A stretch of 64,000 nucleotides of DNA from Saprospiraceae bacterium (lineage in GTDB: Bacteria; Bacteroidota; Bacteroidia; Chitinophagales; Saprospiraceae): NCBI GenBank assembly GCA_022841345.1, contig JALHRR010000015.1:1-64000 (forward strand). Direction: 5' to 3'. This document shows, in pieces, positions 26,683-36,169 of this stretch. The notes under the pieces are model-generated. The model was given only the letters and a program-made list of their open reading frames with translations, had not been told where the DNA came from and ran no database searches. Within the stretch, counting starts at the first letter, position 1. Each line of letters opens with the position of its first letter. Position numbers and translations under genes: made by a program.

Positions 26683-27873
26683 ATGAAACTGAACTTCATT
26701 GTTATCATATTAATTTTCGCTTGCAACAATCTTTTTTCACAATCATTCCAGGTAGGCCATACATCAATAACTTTTATTGATTCAAGTCGGAACAACCGGA
26801 GTATTCCTGCTGAAATTTATTATCCGGGTGATATTGCAGGAAATGACGTGCCCATAACGACTGCAAACAATCATACATTTCCTGTGCTGAGTTTTGGACA
26901 TGGGTTTTTAATGACCTGGGACGCTTATCAGAATATTTGGGATGCAGTTGTTCCTGAAGGATTTATTATTGTGTTTCCGAAAACCGAAACAGGTTTTACT
27001 CCCTCACATAGTGAATTTGGTAAAGACATTGCATTTCTGCTATCCGCAATGGCTGCACTTGGTGAAGATAATTCTTCTTTTTTATTTAACCGTGTCGATT
27101 CAATGAATTGCGCAATGGGCCATAGTATGGGTGGTGGCGCTGCATTCCTTGCTGCTCAATTCAGCGCTTCCGTAAAAACGCTCGTCACTTTTGCACCTGC
27201 AGAGACAAATCCGTCTGCTATTCAGGCTGCCGGAGGTCTTCATATTCCTTCACTGATAATTGCCGGTGGTAATGACTGCGTGACGCCCCCTGTTACCAAT
27301 CAAATACCTATGTATGACGCTTTGCAAAGCGCCTGTAAATCTTACATCAGCATTAATGGGGGCAGCCATTGCCAGATGGCCGATAATAATTTCCTCTGTA
27401 GCTTTGGCGAAGGAACTTGTTCTCCTCCTCCCACTATTACACGTTCAGAACAACACACAATCATTAATCGATATTTGCTCCCATGGTTAAATTTTCAACT
27501 GAAAGGTGATTGTTTTTCAGGTGCGCAATTTGATTCCCTCATAGTCAGGGATTCCGTTATTGCATTTCAGAAATCTTGTGAACTTTGTAATACCACTTCA
27601 ATAAATGAAAATAATTCACTTATCAGGGTGGATATTTTTCCTAATCCATTTCACGATTCCATATATATTCAATGTAGCATTTTTGCAAACAGCGAAGTCG
27701 GGATCGACCTGTATTTACTGGATGGGACTAAGATCGATACGCAAACCTTTTCAAATGTACAGCCTGATGAAAAGCTAAAGCTGTCAGTGAATCAACATTT
27801 AACTGCAGGAGTGTATTTGCTTAAAATGAACATAGATGGACAAAAGATTGTGCGGAAAATAGTGAAGGAATGA
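26683..27873 (+). CDS. Secreted alpha/beta hydrolase with T9SS sorting domain
   Basis: 396 residues. A signal peptide ends near FSQ-S. The alpha/beta hydrolase core has a catalytic triad readable as Ser148 in GHSMGGG, Asp198 in AGGNDC and His229 in GGSHC, with an oxyanion stretch FGHGFLMTW. About ten Cys residues suggest disulfides. After residue 300 a type A T9SS sorting domain begins (DIFPNPFHDSIYI) and ends with VRKIVKE. The layout is that of secreted esterases of the chlorophyllase/polyesterase sort, so an ester or polyester is the likely target, but this is inference. A long upstream frame starts at 26389; the ATG at 26683 is chosen because it starts the signal peptide. Confidence 0.87.
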   Translation: MKLNFIVIILIFACNNLFSQSFQVGHTSITFIDSSRNNRSIPAEIYYPGDIAGNDVPITTANNHTFPVLSFGHGFLMTWDAYQNIWDAVVPEGFIIVFPKTETGFTPSHSEFGKDIAFLLSAMAALGEDNSSFLFNRVDSMNCAMGHSMGGGAAFLAAQFSASVKTLVTFAPAETNPSAIQAAGGLHIPSLIIAGGNDCVTPPVTNQIPMYDALQSACKSYISINGGSHCQMADNNFLCSFGEGTCSPPPTITRSEQHTIINRYLLPWLNFQLKGDCFSGAQFDSLIVRDSVIAFQKSCELCNTTSINENNSLIRVDIFPNPFHDSIYIQCSIFANSEVGIDLYLLDGTKIDTQTFSNVQPDEKLKLSVNQHLTAGVYLLKMNIDGQKIVRKIVKE

Positions 27874-28160
27874 AATATTTTATTTTCAGATTTTAAGAGG
27901 TGATTCAGGAATTTCTTTTGCTGGCATGGTTTCTTTCTCCTTCAAATGCAAGAAAAAACTGCTTTGAATTAAGTGCCTTTCCCAATGGGTTTATAAAAAT
28001 AAGTAGCGTGGAATTGAAGACAATAGAAAAGTACAAATCTAATTTATTTGCATTTGTATTGTTATGAGATTCAATTGTCTTTTGTTGATAAAAATATAAA
28101 AAATCACCTTGCTTTCGTGGTTAAGTTCCGTATTAGGAAATTCACCTGCTAATCATTTTA

Positions 28161-30362
28161 ATGCGTAAGACTTCAAGTTGCATAGTTTCGATTCTGTTAT
28201 TATTAATATGCACATACTCATTTGCACAGAAGCAAAACCATCAGTGGCGATTTGGCAATGAAGGAGGAATCAATTTCAATACTAATGTTCCTTCTAATGT
28301 CTCAGGACCAGCCATCTCAACGGGCGAAGGAAGTGCATCTATTGCTGATAGAAATACAGGGAATTTGCTTTTTTATACAAATGGAGTGACAGTGTGGAAT
28401 GCTTTAGATCAGATAATGCCGAATGGAAATGGGTTATTGGGAGGTACACAGGATTTACTGTCCTCTACTACTGCCGCTGTTATTATTCCCAGGCCCGGAA
28501 CCAACAATTTGTACTATATCGTCACGATTGATGAGCAGACTTCCAATAATGGAATCAGATATAACGTAGTGGACATGACTTTAAATGGAGGCTTGGGCGA
28601 TATTGTTTCAGGTCAGAAAAATATATTTTTGTTCGACACGAAATCAGAAAAATTGCAAGTAGTTCCATCCTCGGATGGCCTGGGATATTGGGTTGTTACC
28701 CATAATAACCCCGGGAATAGTTTTTTTTCTTTTAAAGTAACAAATGCAGGTATTCAGAGTATTCCGGTCGTTTCAAGTGTTGGAGGGATTCAGGGAAATG
28801 GGGCAGGTCATATGAAAATTAACAGGCAATTTACTAAAATTGCTTTGGGTAATATTTTTGATTCAAGTGTTGAGATTTTTGATTTTGATAATTCAACCGG
28901 CTTAGTTTTTAACCCGGTCATCTTTGAGTTTAATTTCCCAAATCCTCTGATATATGGAGTAGAGTTCTCTCCCAATGGCAAAGTGCTATATATTAGTAAT
29001 ATCGAGCGGCTTATCCAATATGACCTTTCTCAGGCAACTTCTGCAAGCATCGGGAACTCTGCTTATCAAGTTTCTTCCGGAATCTATCAGGCAGGATCTC
29101 TGCAGCTTGGTCCGGATAACAAGATTTACATTAATGCAGGGAGAGTAGATGCCATTGTTTGTCCGGACAACTTAGGTAGTGCTTGTGATTTTCAGAGGAA
29201 TGTTATTGCAAATCAATCAGGGGGAGGAGGATATGGCTTGCCTCAATGGATTTATTATTTGGATGAAGAACCAGTACTGAGCTCTAATGCAATTCTTTAT
29301 TCTGATTCTTGTTTCAGCAATTCAACTCAATTTTCCATACAGGATACATCAGGGATAACTTCTGTTGAATGGTCATTTGGAGATCCGAACGCCGGTATCA
29401 ATAATGCCACAACAGGATTGAAAGTCACTCATACCTTTACAGCGATTGGAGTTTATGATATAAGGGCTATCGTTTTCAATAATTGTAAAACTGATACATT
29501 GTTTTTGCGCAATTTACAAATCATTGATTGTAGCGATCCGGAGACAGGTATTAACGGAATAAAAATCAGTGGGGATACTTGTAATAGTTTGACACTTGAT
29601 CTTCAAGTGACAGGAACAAGCAATTCTTCTTATTTCTTTTGGGATTTTGGAGATCCGGATAGTGGTGTCAATGATACAATAACAATTACCGGCTTAAGCC
29701 CGGCAGCTTTCCCCACTCACACATTTACCTTACCCGGACGCTACAATGTTTGTGTAAGTTTTCAGGAACCTGGATTCCAGGTCTCCACGATTTGCAGATT
29801 GATTTCTGTCGGATTATGCTGCAGGGGATTTATTTCGGTAAACGACTCCTGTTCTCAAGATAATATTCAGTTTTCAATCATTTCAAATGAAAATATAATA
29901 AGTGCTAGCTGGAACTTTGGCAACTCTTTGGGTGGTGCCGACAATATTTCTTCGGCTATAAGCCCAACGCATTTATTTTCTGCCACCGGTACCTACATCA
30001 TCAGTGCTATTGTAAACTTTGCCTGTGGTGCAGATACTATATTTAGAACACTGAGAATTAATAATTGTGATACCACCTCAAACACCTGTAAATTCTTTGT
30101 ACCGTCTGCATTTAGTCCAAATGCAAATGGAATCAATGATGATATCTTCCCTTACACAAATTGCGTATTCGAACAATTTTATTTTTCAATATTTGACAGA
30201 TGGGGAGGGCTTATGTACGAATCTTCAGATCCATCTGGCGTATGGGATGGAAAATTCAAAGAAACTGAATGTCCTGCAGGCGAATATGTTTACCTTATTA
30301 CCTATAAATTTCCTTTACAAGAAGCTGGAAAAGTTGCAGGGTCCTTCACTCTGATGCGATGA
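28161..30362 (+). CDS. Secreted beta-propeller/PKD protein with gliding-motility type C-terminal domain
   Basis: 733 residues. A signal peptide ends near SFA-Q. Residues about 25-370 form a WD40/YVTN-like beta-propeller (GNLLFYTNGVTVWN, YGVEFSPNGKVLYISN, LQLGPDNKIYINAG). Two or three PKD-like units follow, with EWSFGDPNAG and FWDFGDPDSG followed by HTFTxxGxY. The last 90 residues (FVPSAFSPNANGINDD, FSIFDRWGGLMYES, GVWDGK, GEYVYLITY) are the type B gliding-motility-associated C-terminal domain exported by the T9SS. Surface location is therefore strong; the partner is unknown. Confidence 0.92.
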   Translation: MRKTSSCIVSILLLLICTYSFAQKQNHQWRFGNEGGINFNTNVPSNVSGPAISTGEGSASIADRNTGNLLFYTNGVTVWNALDQIMPNGNGLLGGTQDLLSSTTAAVIIPRPGTNNLYYIVTIDEQTSNNGIRYNVVDMTLNGGLGDIVSGQKNIFLFDTKSEKLQVVPSSDGLGYWVVTHNNPGNSFFSFKVTNAGIQSIPVVSSVGGIQGNGAGHMKINRQFTKIALGNIFDSSVEIFDFDNSTGLVFNPVIFEFNFPNPLIYGVEFSPNGKVLYISNIERLIQYDLSQATSASIGNSAYQVSSGIYQAGSLQLGPDNKIYINAGRVDAIVCPDNLGSACDFQRNVIANQSGGGGYGLPQWIYYLDEEPVLSSNAILYSDSCFSNSTQFSIQDTSGITSVEWSFGDPNAGINNATTGLKVTHTFTAIGVYDIRAIVFNNCKTDTLFLRNLQIIDCSDPETGINGIKISGDTCNSLTLDLQVTGTSNSSYFFWDFGDPDSGVNDTITITGLSPAAFPTHTFTLPGRYNVCVSFQEPGFQVSTICRLISVGLCCRGFISVNDSCSQDNIQFSIISNENIISASWNFGNSLGGADNISSAISPTHLFSATGTYIISAIVNFACGADTIFRTLRINNCDTTSNTCKFFVPSAFSPNANGINDDIFPYTNCVFEQFYFSIFDRWGGLMYESSDPSGVWDGKFKETECPAGEYVYLITYKFPLQEAGKVAGSFTLMR

Positions 30363-30466
30363 TATTGGACCTTTAGATAAAAAACTTAAAAAGCTGGTCA
30401 TAATCAATTCTGATGCATATGGCGTAATTTTTTTTACATATTCTGTTGCCCAGTTTAGCTCAGTAA

Positions 30467-33058
30467 CTATCGAAGATTTTTCTTTTTCCGCATCCTGTTC
30501 TTGATCCATTTTTCGAGTTCTACTGCATGAAATACCACTAAGGATAATGCAATACAAATCCCCAGATCTTCCCAGCTAAGCATTTGTGTTTTAAAAAGAT
30601 CGTTTAAATACGGAATATAAATAATCGCTAATTGTAAAACTATGGTAAGTCCAATTGCTCCGATAAGGGGTTTGTTGGAAAAAATTCCTTGTCTGTACAG
30701 TGAACGCACCTCACTTTTAATTCCGAGAACATGTCCGAGTTGTGAGAAAGCAAGCACTGTAAATACCATCGTTTGCCAGTTTTCTTTTCCGGTGTGAATG
30801 GCCCAGGCCTCAGTGCCCAGTGTTACGCCTGCCATGAGAATTCCTACCCAAATGATATGTATGCCTACTCCATGGGCGAATAGACTTTCGCTGCCCGGTC
30901 GCGGCGGTTTTTCCATGATATTGGGTTCCGCTTTTTCATTGGCCAGTGCCAATGCCGGCAATCCGTCAGTCACCAGATTTATCCATAAAATATGTATTGG
31001 TAAGAGTGGTATAGGCAATCCAAATAAAGGGGCCAATGAGATCGCCCATATTTCTGCGGTATTGCAAGTCAGGATGTACTTTATGAATTTCCGGATATTA
31101 TCAAAAATTCTCCTTCCTTCTTTGACAGCATGTACAATTGTGGCAAAATTGTCATCCAGCAAAATCATGTGGGAAGCTTCCTTGCTCACATCTGTACCAT
31201 TGATACCCATAGCTACTCCTATATTAGCAGCTTTAAGGGCCGGTGCATCGTTGACTCCATCTCCGGTCATGGCCACGAAATTTCCCTTCTCCTGCAAAGT
31301 TTTTACGATCCTCAATTTCTGACTCGGAGAAACCCGTGCATAGACGGTGGTTGACTCTACTTGCTCCAGATAGGCAGATTCCTCCATTTTTTCGAATTCT
31401 GTTCCTGTCAATACCTTATCTCCTTCTTCCAGAATTCCGATATCTTTAGCAATTGCCTGTGCTGTTTCGGGGTGATCACCGGTGATCATGACCGGTTGAA
31501 TGCCCGCTGTTTTGCATTCCTGAATGGCCACTTTTACCTCTTCACGCGGAGGATCCATCAGTCCTGCCAAACCCAGTAATTTCAAATCTTTTTCCACATT
31601 TTCATAATCAAACGGCTCAGGTAATTTGCCCAGAATATTATAGGCATAGGCTAATACTCTTATCCCTTTTTTCGCCCATTCATCTGAAAGTGATTGTAGT
31701 TTTTCTTTTTCCGACTTTTCATTGAGTGTTTCAGCAATAGATTCACTGGCTCCCTTTGTTAGGATGAGTATTTTACCATCATAATGATGAACTGTAGTCA
31801 TAGCTTTTCGGTCAGAATCAAAAGGAATTTCCTCCTGGCGGGCATACTTCTTCACTAATGATTTATAGGTTTCAATGGACAGGTTTTCAATGGATTTTTG
31901 AACTAAAGCCAGTTCTGTAGATTCTCCGGCAGGTTGGTCCTTTTCATCAAATTTGATATCATGATTCAAAGACATACCAAGCATAAATAAAGAGGTATCT
32001 CCATCTGATTTTGTGTCTTTTTTATCCTGGAGATGATCGTATAATTCAACAACATTCATTTTATTTTGAGTCAGAGTCCCGGTTTTATCTGTGCAAATAA
32101 AGGATACTGAGCCAAGTGTTTCTACTGCAGGTAATTTCCTGATCAGGGCTTTATTTTTAGCAAGTCTTGAAGCACCGCGGGACAATGCAATTGTGATCAG
32201 CGTTGGAAGCGCTTCAGGAATGGCAGCTACCGCAAGACTGACAGACAGGAGCAAAACGGTGTGAATTTCTTCTCCTCTCATCAGTCCGGTAGTGAACAGT
32301 ATGATACAAATGGCGAATATGATGTAGGATAAATTCTTACTGAATTTGTACATCCTGATTTGAAGGGGTGTAGATGCGCCTTTTTCCTGAAGCATTTTAG
32401 CAATACTGCCCATTTCAGTTTTCATTCCGGTGGACACTACAAGGCCTTTACCCCGACCTCCTGTCACCATTGTACCTTTAAATCCCATATTTAACTGATC
32501 GCCTGTAGGAACATCTTTTTCGGCAATTTCCTTAATGTCCTTATCAATTGCCACAGATTCTCCTGTTAGAGAGGATTCATCAATCTTTAGAGTATGAATT
32601 TCAAACCATCTGACATCTGCCGGTACGACATTGCCCGCTTCAATTTCAATGATATCCCCGGGTACAAGATCCAGTGAAGAGATAGTTTCTTTATTTTTAT
32701 CACGAATTACCTGCGTTTCGGAAGTAGTCATTTTTTTCAATGCTTCCATTGCTTTTTCTGCCCGGTATTCCTGGATAAAACCAACTACTGCATTTATAAT
32801 AATGATAATGAAAATAATGATGGCATCGGTAAGCTCCCCCATCACTCCTGAAAGGATAGCTGCTGCCAGCAGTATGATAATCATGAAATCATAGAATTGC
32901 TTAAGGAAGAGTACCCAGACCGGTACTTTCTTTTTTTCTTCCAGCTCATTCGGACCGAATTCTTGCAGACGCTTTGTGGCTTCGGCCTTACTAAGACCGG
33001 ATTCAGATGATTTTAATTCCTTCAGAATAGTCGTTACATCTTGATTATAGTACTTCAT
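30467..33058 (-). CDS. P2-type cation-transporting ATPase, calcium-type
   Basis: 863 residues. The N-terminal cation-ATPase domain (TILKELKSSESGLSKAEATKRL) leads to TM1-2, an actuator domain with LTGESVAIDK, and TM4 with PEALP at about 285-289. The phosphorylation site is Asp324 in DKTGTLT, followed by a nucleotide domain (KGASES), a hinge with TGDGVNDAP, and TM5-10 with NTAEI and NLVTDGLPAL. The motif set is that of P2A SERCA/PMR1-type Ca2+ (or Mn2+) exporters of bacteria. It is the last of three minus-strand genes with a D-lactate dehydrogenase-like enzyme and a CBS protein, and converges with 28161-30362. Confidence 0.93.
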   Translation of the reverse strand: MKYYNQDVTTILKELKSSESGLSKAEATKRLQEFGPNELEEKKKVPVWVLFLKQFYDFMIIILLAAAILSGVMGELTDAIIIFIIIIINAVVGFIQEYRAEKAMEALKKMTTSETQVIRDKNKETISSLDLVPGDIIEIEAGNVVPADVRWFEIHTLKIDESSLTGESVAIDKDIKEIAEKDVPTGDQLNMGFKGTMVTGGRGKGLVVSTGMKTEMGSIAKMLQEKGASTPLQIRMYKFSKNLSYIIFAICIILFTTGLMRGEEIHTVLLLSVSLAVAAIPEALPTLITIALSRGASRLAKNKALIRKLPAVETLGSVSFICTDKTGTLTQNKMNVVELYDHLQDKKDTKSDGDTSLFMLGMSLNHDIKFDEKDQPAGESTELALVQKSIENLSIETYKSLVKKYARQEEIPFDSDRKAMTTVHHYDGKILILTKGASESIAETLNEKSEKEKLQSLSDEWAKKGIRVLAYAYNILGKLPEPFDYENVEKDLKLLGLAGLMDPPREEVKVAIQECKTAGIQPVMITGDHPETAQAIAKDIGILEEGDKVLTGTEFEKMEESAYLEQVESTTVYARVSPSQKLRIVKTLQEKGNFVAMTGDGVNDAPALKAANIGVAMGINGTDVSKEASHMILLDDNFATIVHAVKEGRRIFDNIRKFIKYILTCNTAEIWAISLAPLFGLPIPLLPIHILWINLVTDGLPALALANEKAEPNIMEKPPRPGSESLFAHGVGIHIIWVGILMAGVTLGTEAWAIHTGKENWQTMVFTVLAFSQLGHVLGIKSEVRSLYRQGIFSNKPLIGAIGLTIVLQLAIIYIPYLNDLFKTQMLSWEDLGICIALSLVVFHAVELEKWIKNRMRKKKNLR

Positions 33059-33111
33059 TTACATTATTAATTTTTTTCGCAGATCACGCAACCTGATCCA
33101 TATCACGTCTT

Positions 33112-34098
33112 TTAAAACAGATCATTTTCACTCTTCCCGGCGTTCTCCCATTGATTTAGATTTTGAATAGTTTTCGCAGCTATTTCATGAATTGCTTCTT
33201 GTGTTAAGAAAGCCTGATGACCTGTCATAACTACATTCGGGAAAGAGCTTAAATGGCTGAATGTCTCATCTTTCAGGATATCGTTTCTATGATCATGAAA
33301 ATACAATCCTTTTTCATGTTCATAAACATCCAGGCATGCACCCGCGATTTTTCCATTTTCCAGATACTTAATCAATGCTTTTGTGTCAACAATAGGACCA
33401 CGGGCAGCATTGATCAGAATAGCACCTTCTTTCATGTGTTCAAACTGAGGATGGGAGATCATATACCTGGTTTCTTCATTTAATGGAGCATAAATGGAAA
33501 CAATATCACTTTGTTCCAATAAAGTATTCAGGTCAGTGTATTCAATATGAAATTCATCCGTCTCAGGTTGTTGAACAGGGTCATGCGCAATTAAACGACA
33601 TCCGAATCCATTCATAATTCTGGCAAAAACGTAACCGATTTTTCCGGTGCCAATAATTCCTGTGGTTTTGCCATGCAGATTGATGCCTACCAATTCATCC
33701 AACCTGAAGTCCTGCAACTGCATTAATAGTCTTGAATGGTGTAATTTCCGGACAAGTGCAAGGAGAAGAGCAACACTATGCTCAGCAATGGCATGAGGTG
33801 AATAACCCGGGACATTAGCTACTTTAAGTTGAAGATCCTCAGCAGCTTTCAGATCCACATGATCATAACCCACAGAGCGAAGTGCAATGTATTTTACGTT
33901 TATACCTGAAAGCTTTTCCAGGATGGTCCGATCAGCTTTATCATTTGAAAAGATGGCAATAGCATCAAATCCGTCTGCCATTTTCACCGTTTCTACATTT
34001 AGCTGAAATTCAGTAAACTCAAGATCATGCTTGCCTTCAGCCGCTTTTTCAAGTGAGAACTTGTCAAATCCATGGATACTATATGCGAGAACTTTCAT
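33112..34098 (-). CDS. D-2-hydroxyacid dehydrogenase (D-lactate dehydrogenase-like)
   Basis: 328 residues. NAD-binding GTGKIG is at 150-155 with Asp173 (AHDP) at the end of the next strand, which predicts NAD over NADP. The catalytic set is Arg233 (AARG), Glu260 or Glu262 (VYEHEKG) and His294 (TGHQAF). RSVGYDHVD and VPGYSPHAIAEH are typical of the LdhA-like branch, so pyruvate/D-lactate is the likely couple. It lies 53 bp upstream of the ATPase gene. The CBS gene lies 227 bp upstream, separated by hairpins that look like terminators, so it may have its own promoter. Confidence 0.9.
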   Translation of the reverse strand: MKVLAYSIHGFDKFSLEKAAEGKHDLEFTEFQLNVETVKMADGFDAIAIFSNDKADRTILEKLSGINVKYIALRSVGYDHVDLKAAEDLQLKVANVPGYSPHAIAEHSVALLLALVRKLHHSRLLMQLQDFRLDELVGINLHGKTTGIIGTGKIGYVFARIMNGFGCRLIAHDPVQQPETDEFHIEYTDLNTLLEQSDIVSIYAPLNEETRYMISHPQFEHMKEGAILINAARGPIVDTKALIKYLENGKIAGACLDVYEHEKGLYFHDHRNDILKDETFSHLSSFPNVVMTGHQAFLTQEAIHEIAAKTIQNLNQWENAGKSENDLF

Positions 34099-34164
34099 GA
34101 TTCAATTCTATTGTTTTAAGTTGATTCTATAATATAGTAAAATTCCGGGCCGACTATTTTATAT

Positions 34165-34193
34165 TAAAAAAAAGGTGTCAGGGGTGACACCTT
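34165..34193 (-). terminator. Terminator downstream of the CBS gene
   Basis: Nine-base arms aaggtgtca (34172-34180) and tgacacctt (34185-34193) with a 4-nt loop lie after an A-run on the plus strand. On the minus strand this is a perfect stem followed by a T-run. Confidence 0.75.
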
Positions 34194-34272
34194 ATATGGT
34201 AAATACGAATTCTAAAAAAATGCCGGCTTGAAAAACAAAAATCATTCAGGTTGCCCCTGAGAATTGCAAGAA

Positions 34273-34302
34273 AGGCTGCCCGAAACAAGTTCGAAGCAGC
34301 CT
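34273..34302 (-). terminator. Hairpin after the CBS gene, possible terminator
   Basis: On the minus strand the arms aggctgc and gcagcct enclose a 16-nt loop, about 25 bp after the CBS stop codon. It is followed by a short T-rich run (ttTCTTgc), so it is weaker than the stem at 34165-34193. Confidence 0.45.
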
Positions 34303-34325
34303 GCATTACTCACCAATTTACATCA

Positions 34326-34742
34326 TTAATACTGCTCCAACATATAGGAAATTACGTCTGTAGTCGTTACAATTCCTTTAAGGATTCCTTCATCTATGAC
34401 AGGGAGTGCATGATATTCTTCTTTAGCAAATATTTCAGCGACATCTTTGATACTGTCATGTGAATTTACTGATCGGGGTTTGGAGGTCATGACCTGTGGG
34501 ATGCTTAACATTTCCAACACAGCTTCATCTGCTCCTTCCTGATTTTCAAATAAAGCTCCAAATGTCAATCTGTTAATATCTGTTCGACTTATTATTCCAC
34601 TCAATTGATTACCGTGCATCACAGGTAAATGTCTGATTTTGTGTTTTCTCAAAATGTCTACAGCATCTTGTAATTTGTCAGTTTCCTGCACCAGATATAC
34701 ATCCGTGGTCATGATTTTACTGACTGGTTCCCGTTTTTTCAT
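34326..34742 (-). CDS. CBS-domain pair protein
   Basis: 138 residues made almost wholly of two CBS motifs: VSKIMTTDVYLVQETDKLQDAVDIL with HKIRHLPVMHGNQLSGIISRTDI (about 5-65), and IPQVMTSKPRSVNSHDSIKDVAE with EYHALPVIDEGILKGIVTTTDVI (about 78-132). Stand-alone CBS pairs bind adenine nucleotides and sense energy state. It starts a minus-strand block with the D-lactate dehydrogenase and ATPase genes. A stress-related role for the block is inference from its neighbours. Confidence 0.9.
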   Translation of the reverse strand: MKKREPVSKIMTTDVYLVQETDKLQDAVDILRKHKIRHLPVMHGNQLSGIISRTDINRLTFGALFENQEGADEAVLEMLSIPQVMTSKPRSVNSHDSIKDVAEIFAKEEYHALPVIDEGILKGIVTTTDVISYMLEQY

Positions 34743-34918
34743 TTTTATTGATTTTGTACAGCATAAAGGTAAAGCCCCGATAAATGAAAATTTGTGACAT
34801 TTATTAACTCAGGTAATGACTTTTGTCATTTACTATTATCTGTACGTTTTGAAAATTGCCCCCGGTTTAATTTGAGACTGTGGAGGTCTCCAAATTTGGA
34901 TCCAATCTTAACAGCCTC

Positions 34919-35830
34919 TTATTGCGATTTTACTTTCTTCATTATTTCTCTGACTTCATCCATGCGCCCATTAATAACCATATTTAATTTGCTATGATCC
35001 AGCATATTATTTTCAGATCTGAGAACACCATTGAAATGAAGACTGAAGGGGGCATCTTTCCCTATGAGCAACTCCCACCCGGTTTTGATAAGTTTACTAT
35101 CCTGAATATTGGCATTAACAGTTATATATTCAGATGAACCGGGAGGAAGTAAAATGTCAGGATCAAGGATTCCCTGTACAGCAAAATATTCGTCGATGTA
35201 AAAATTGAACCGTCCATCATGGAGGTGTATTTCAAATTCATTCGGATTCTCTATCAGAAGCACGATGTCGACTCCTTTTTTTCTCAATTGAAGCAGATTT
35301 AGATCGAGCTCTTCCAATTTCACCCCGGGCACTTTCAAAGCAGGTAGCCGTCTTGAAAAATTCATTTTGATTTGTTTCTCTCCGGCAATAGGTACATCAA
35401 TATCCATCATTGCATGGACTGCATATTCCGCCGAGTCTGTTTTATTTATTTCAAAGTGTTTTAAAACCTTTGAAAGTGCTTCAGCATCCAAAGCAAGCTG
35501 TAATTCTACAAATGAAGTGTCTCCGGATCGGATGATGAGAGGTTCATTGTATTCACTATTAAGTATTTGCACGGAATCAACGAGTACTCTGTAACTAATT
35601 CTTGTAGTATTAATATTGACGAGTAATGGATTGTCAAAGGCTATTCTACAGTCCATTTTGACCAGATCTTTATTGATTTCAGTGATAGTTACTGAGGTGA
35701 CGCTGAGGTTCGGTAAAATTTTATCTGCTGCATTCTGACGTGAATCAGCGGTTTGTGGTGCGTTGCACCACCAAATTGTTCCAATGATCAAAAGCAAAAA
35801 TATTATTAAAATCCAGATTCGGCTTTTCAT
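34919..35830 (-). CDS. LEA14-like (LEA type 2 / WHy) membrane-anchored protein
   Basis: 303 residues. A single N-terminal membrane segment (about 5-23) is followed by two beta-sandwich LEA type 2 units. The first (about 42-150) has LVKMDCRIAFDNPLLVNINTT and the second (about 170-285) has GVDIVLLIENPNEFEIHL. The N-P-x-x-x-x-V/I pattern is the hallmark of WHy/LEA14 domains, linked to desiccation and osmotic protection. The Cys at 22 does not sit in a lipobox, so membrane anchoring by the helix is preferred. It lies downstream of the 39-residue protein and catalase genes on the same strand. Confidence 0.85.
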   Translation of the reverse strand: MKSRIWILIIFLLLIIGTIWWCNAPQTADSRQNAADKILPNLSVTSVTITEINKDLVKMDCRIAFDNPLLVNINTTRISYRVLVDSVQILNSEYNEPLIIRSGDTSFVELQLALDAEALSKVLKHFEINKTDSAEYAVHAMMDIDVPIAGEKQIKMNFSRRLPALKVPGVKLEELDLNLLQLRKKGVDIVLLIENPNEFEIHLHDGRFNFYIDEYFAVQGILDPDILLPPGSSEYITVNANIQDSKLIKTGWELLIGKDAPFSLHFNGVLRSENNMLDHSKLNMVINGRMDEVREIMKKVKSQ

Positions 35831-35861
35831 ATTGAGCCGTATTTAGGTTTTGAATAAAAGT

Positions 35862-35925
35862 GCAGTACAGACCTAAGAAAGGATCTGTACTGCTGAACTG
35901 TTTTATTGGGAATAAAAAAACAGTT
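35862..35925. terminator. Two perfect hairpins, probable terminator of the small ORF
   Basis: Stem one has 10-bp arms at 35862-35871 and 35884-35893 (gcagtacaga / tctgtactgc). Stem two has 9-bp arms at 35896-35904 and 35917-35925 (aactgtttt / aaaacagtt), followed on the plus strand by a T-run. On the minus strand the first stem is followed by cttttatt. They lie between the stop of the 39-residue gene (35984) and the start of the LEA gene. Confidence 0.55.
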
Positions 35926-35983
35926 TTTTAAACCCAATCACGGGGGGATTTGGGAGGAAGTTGGTTTATTTTTAAAATCAGGA

Positions 35984-36103
35984 TCAATTACACTGACCCA
36001 ATAACATGTATATAATGACAAATACTACTATTGTACCAAGACAGCCACCGCCTAGTTTTTTGGCGCCATAGCCGGCTATTAGTACCTTGAAAAAATTGTT
36101 CAT
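35984..36103 (-). CDS. 39-residue Gly-rich single-span membrane protein
   Basis: A short frame reads MNNFFKVLIAGYGAKKLGGG at its N-terminus, followed by CLGTIVVFVIIYMLLGQCN and a TGA stop at 35984-35986. It has a positively charged GAKKLGGGC motif and one membrane segment of about 16 residues. I recall similar short proteins in other Bacteroidota but cannot name a family. It lies 66 bp downstream of the catalase gene on the same strand and upstream of the LEA14-like gene, inside a stress cluster. The ATG, topology, context and hairpins after the stop support it; its small size is the main doubt. Confidence 0.65.
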   Translation of the reverse strand: MNNFFKVLIAGYGAKKLGGGCLGTIVVFVIIYMLLGQCN

Positions 36104-36169
36104 GGTTTTTCTGTTTTTAAATTTTATGAATGTGTATTCGATTCAAAATGAATCATGGTATGAATTATT

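Noticed and set aside
30440-30500. tRNA (tagctcagt D-arm-like string)
   Set aside because: No acceptor stem or TTC loop could be built, and the stretch overlaps the end of the ATPase gene.
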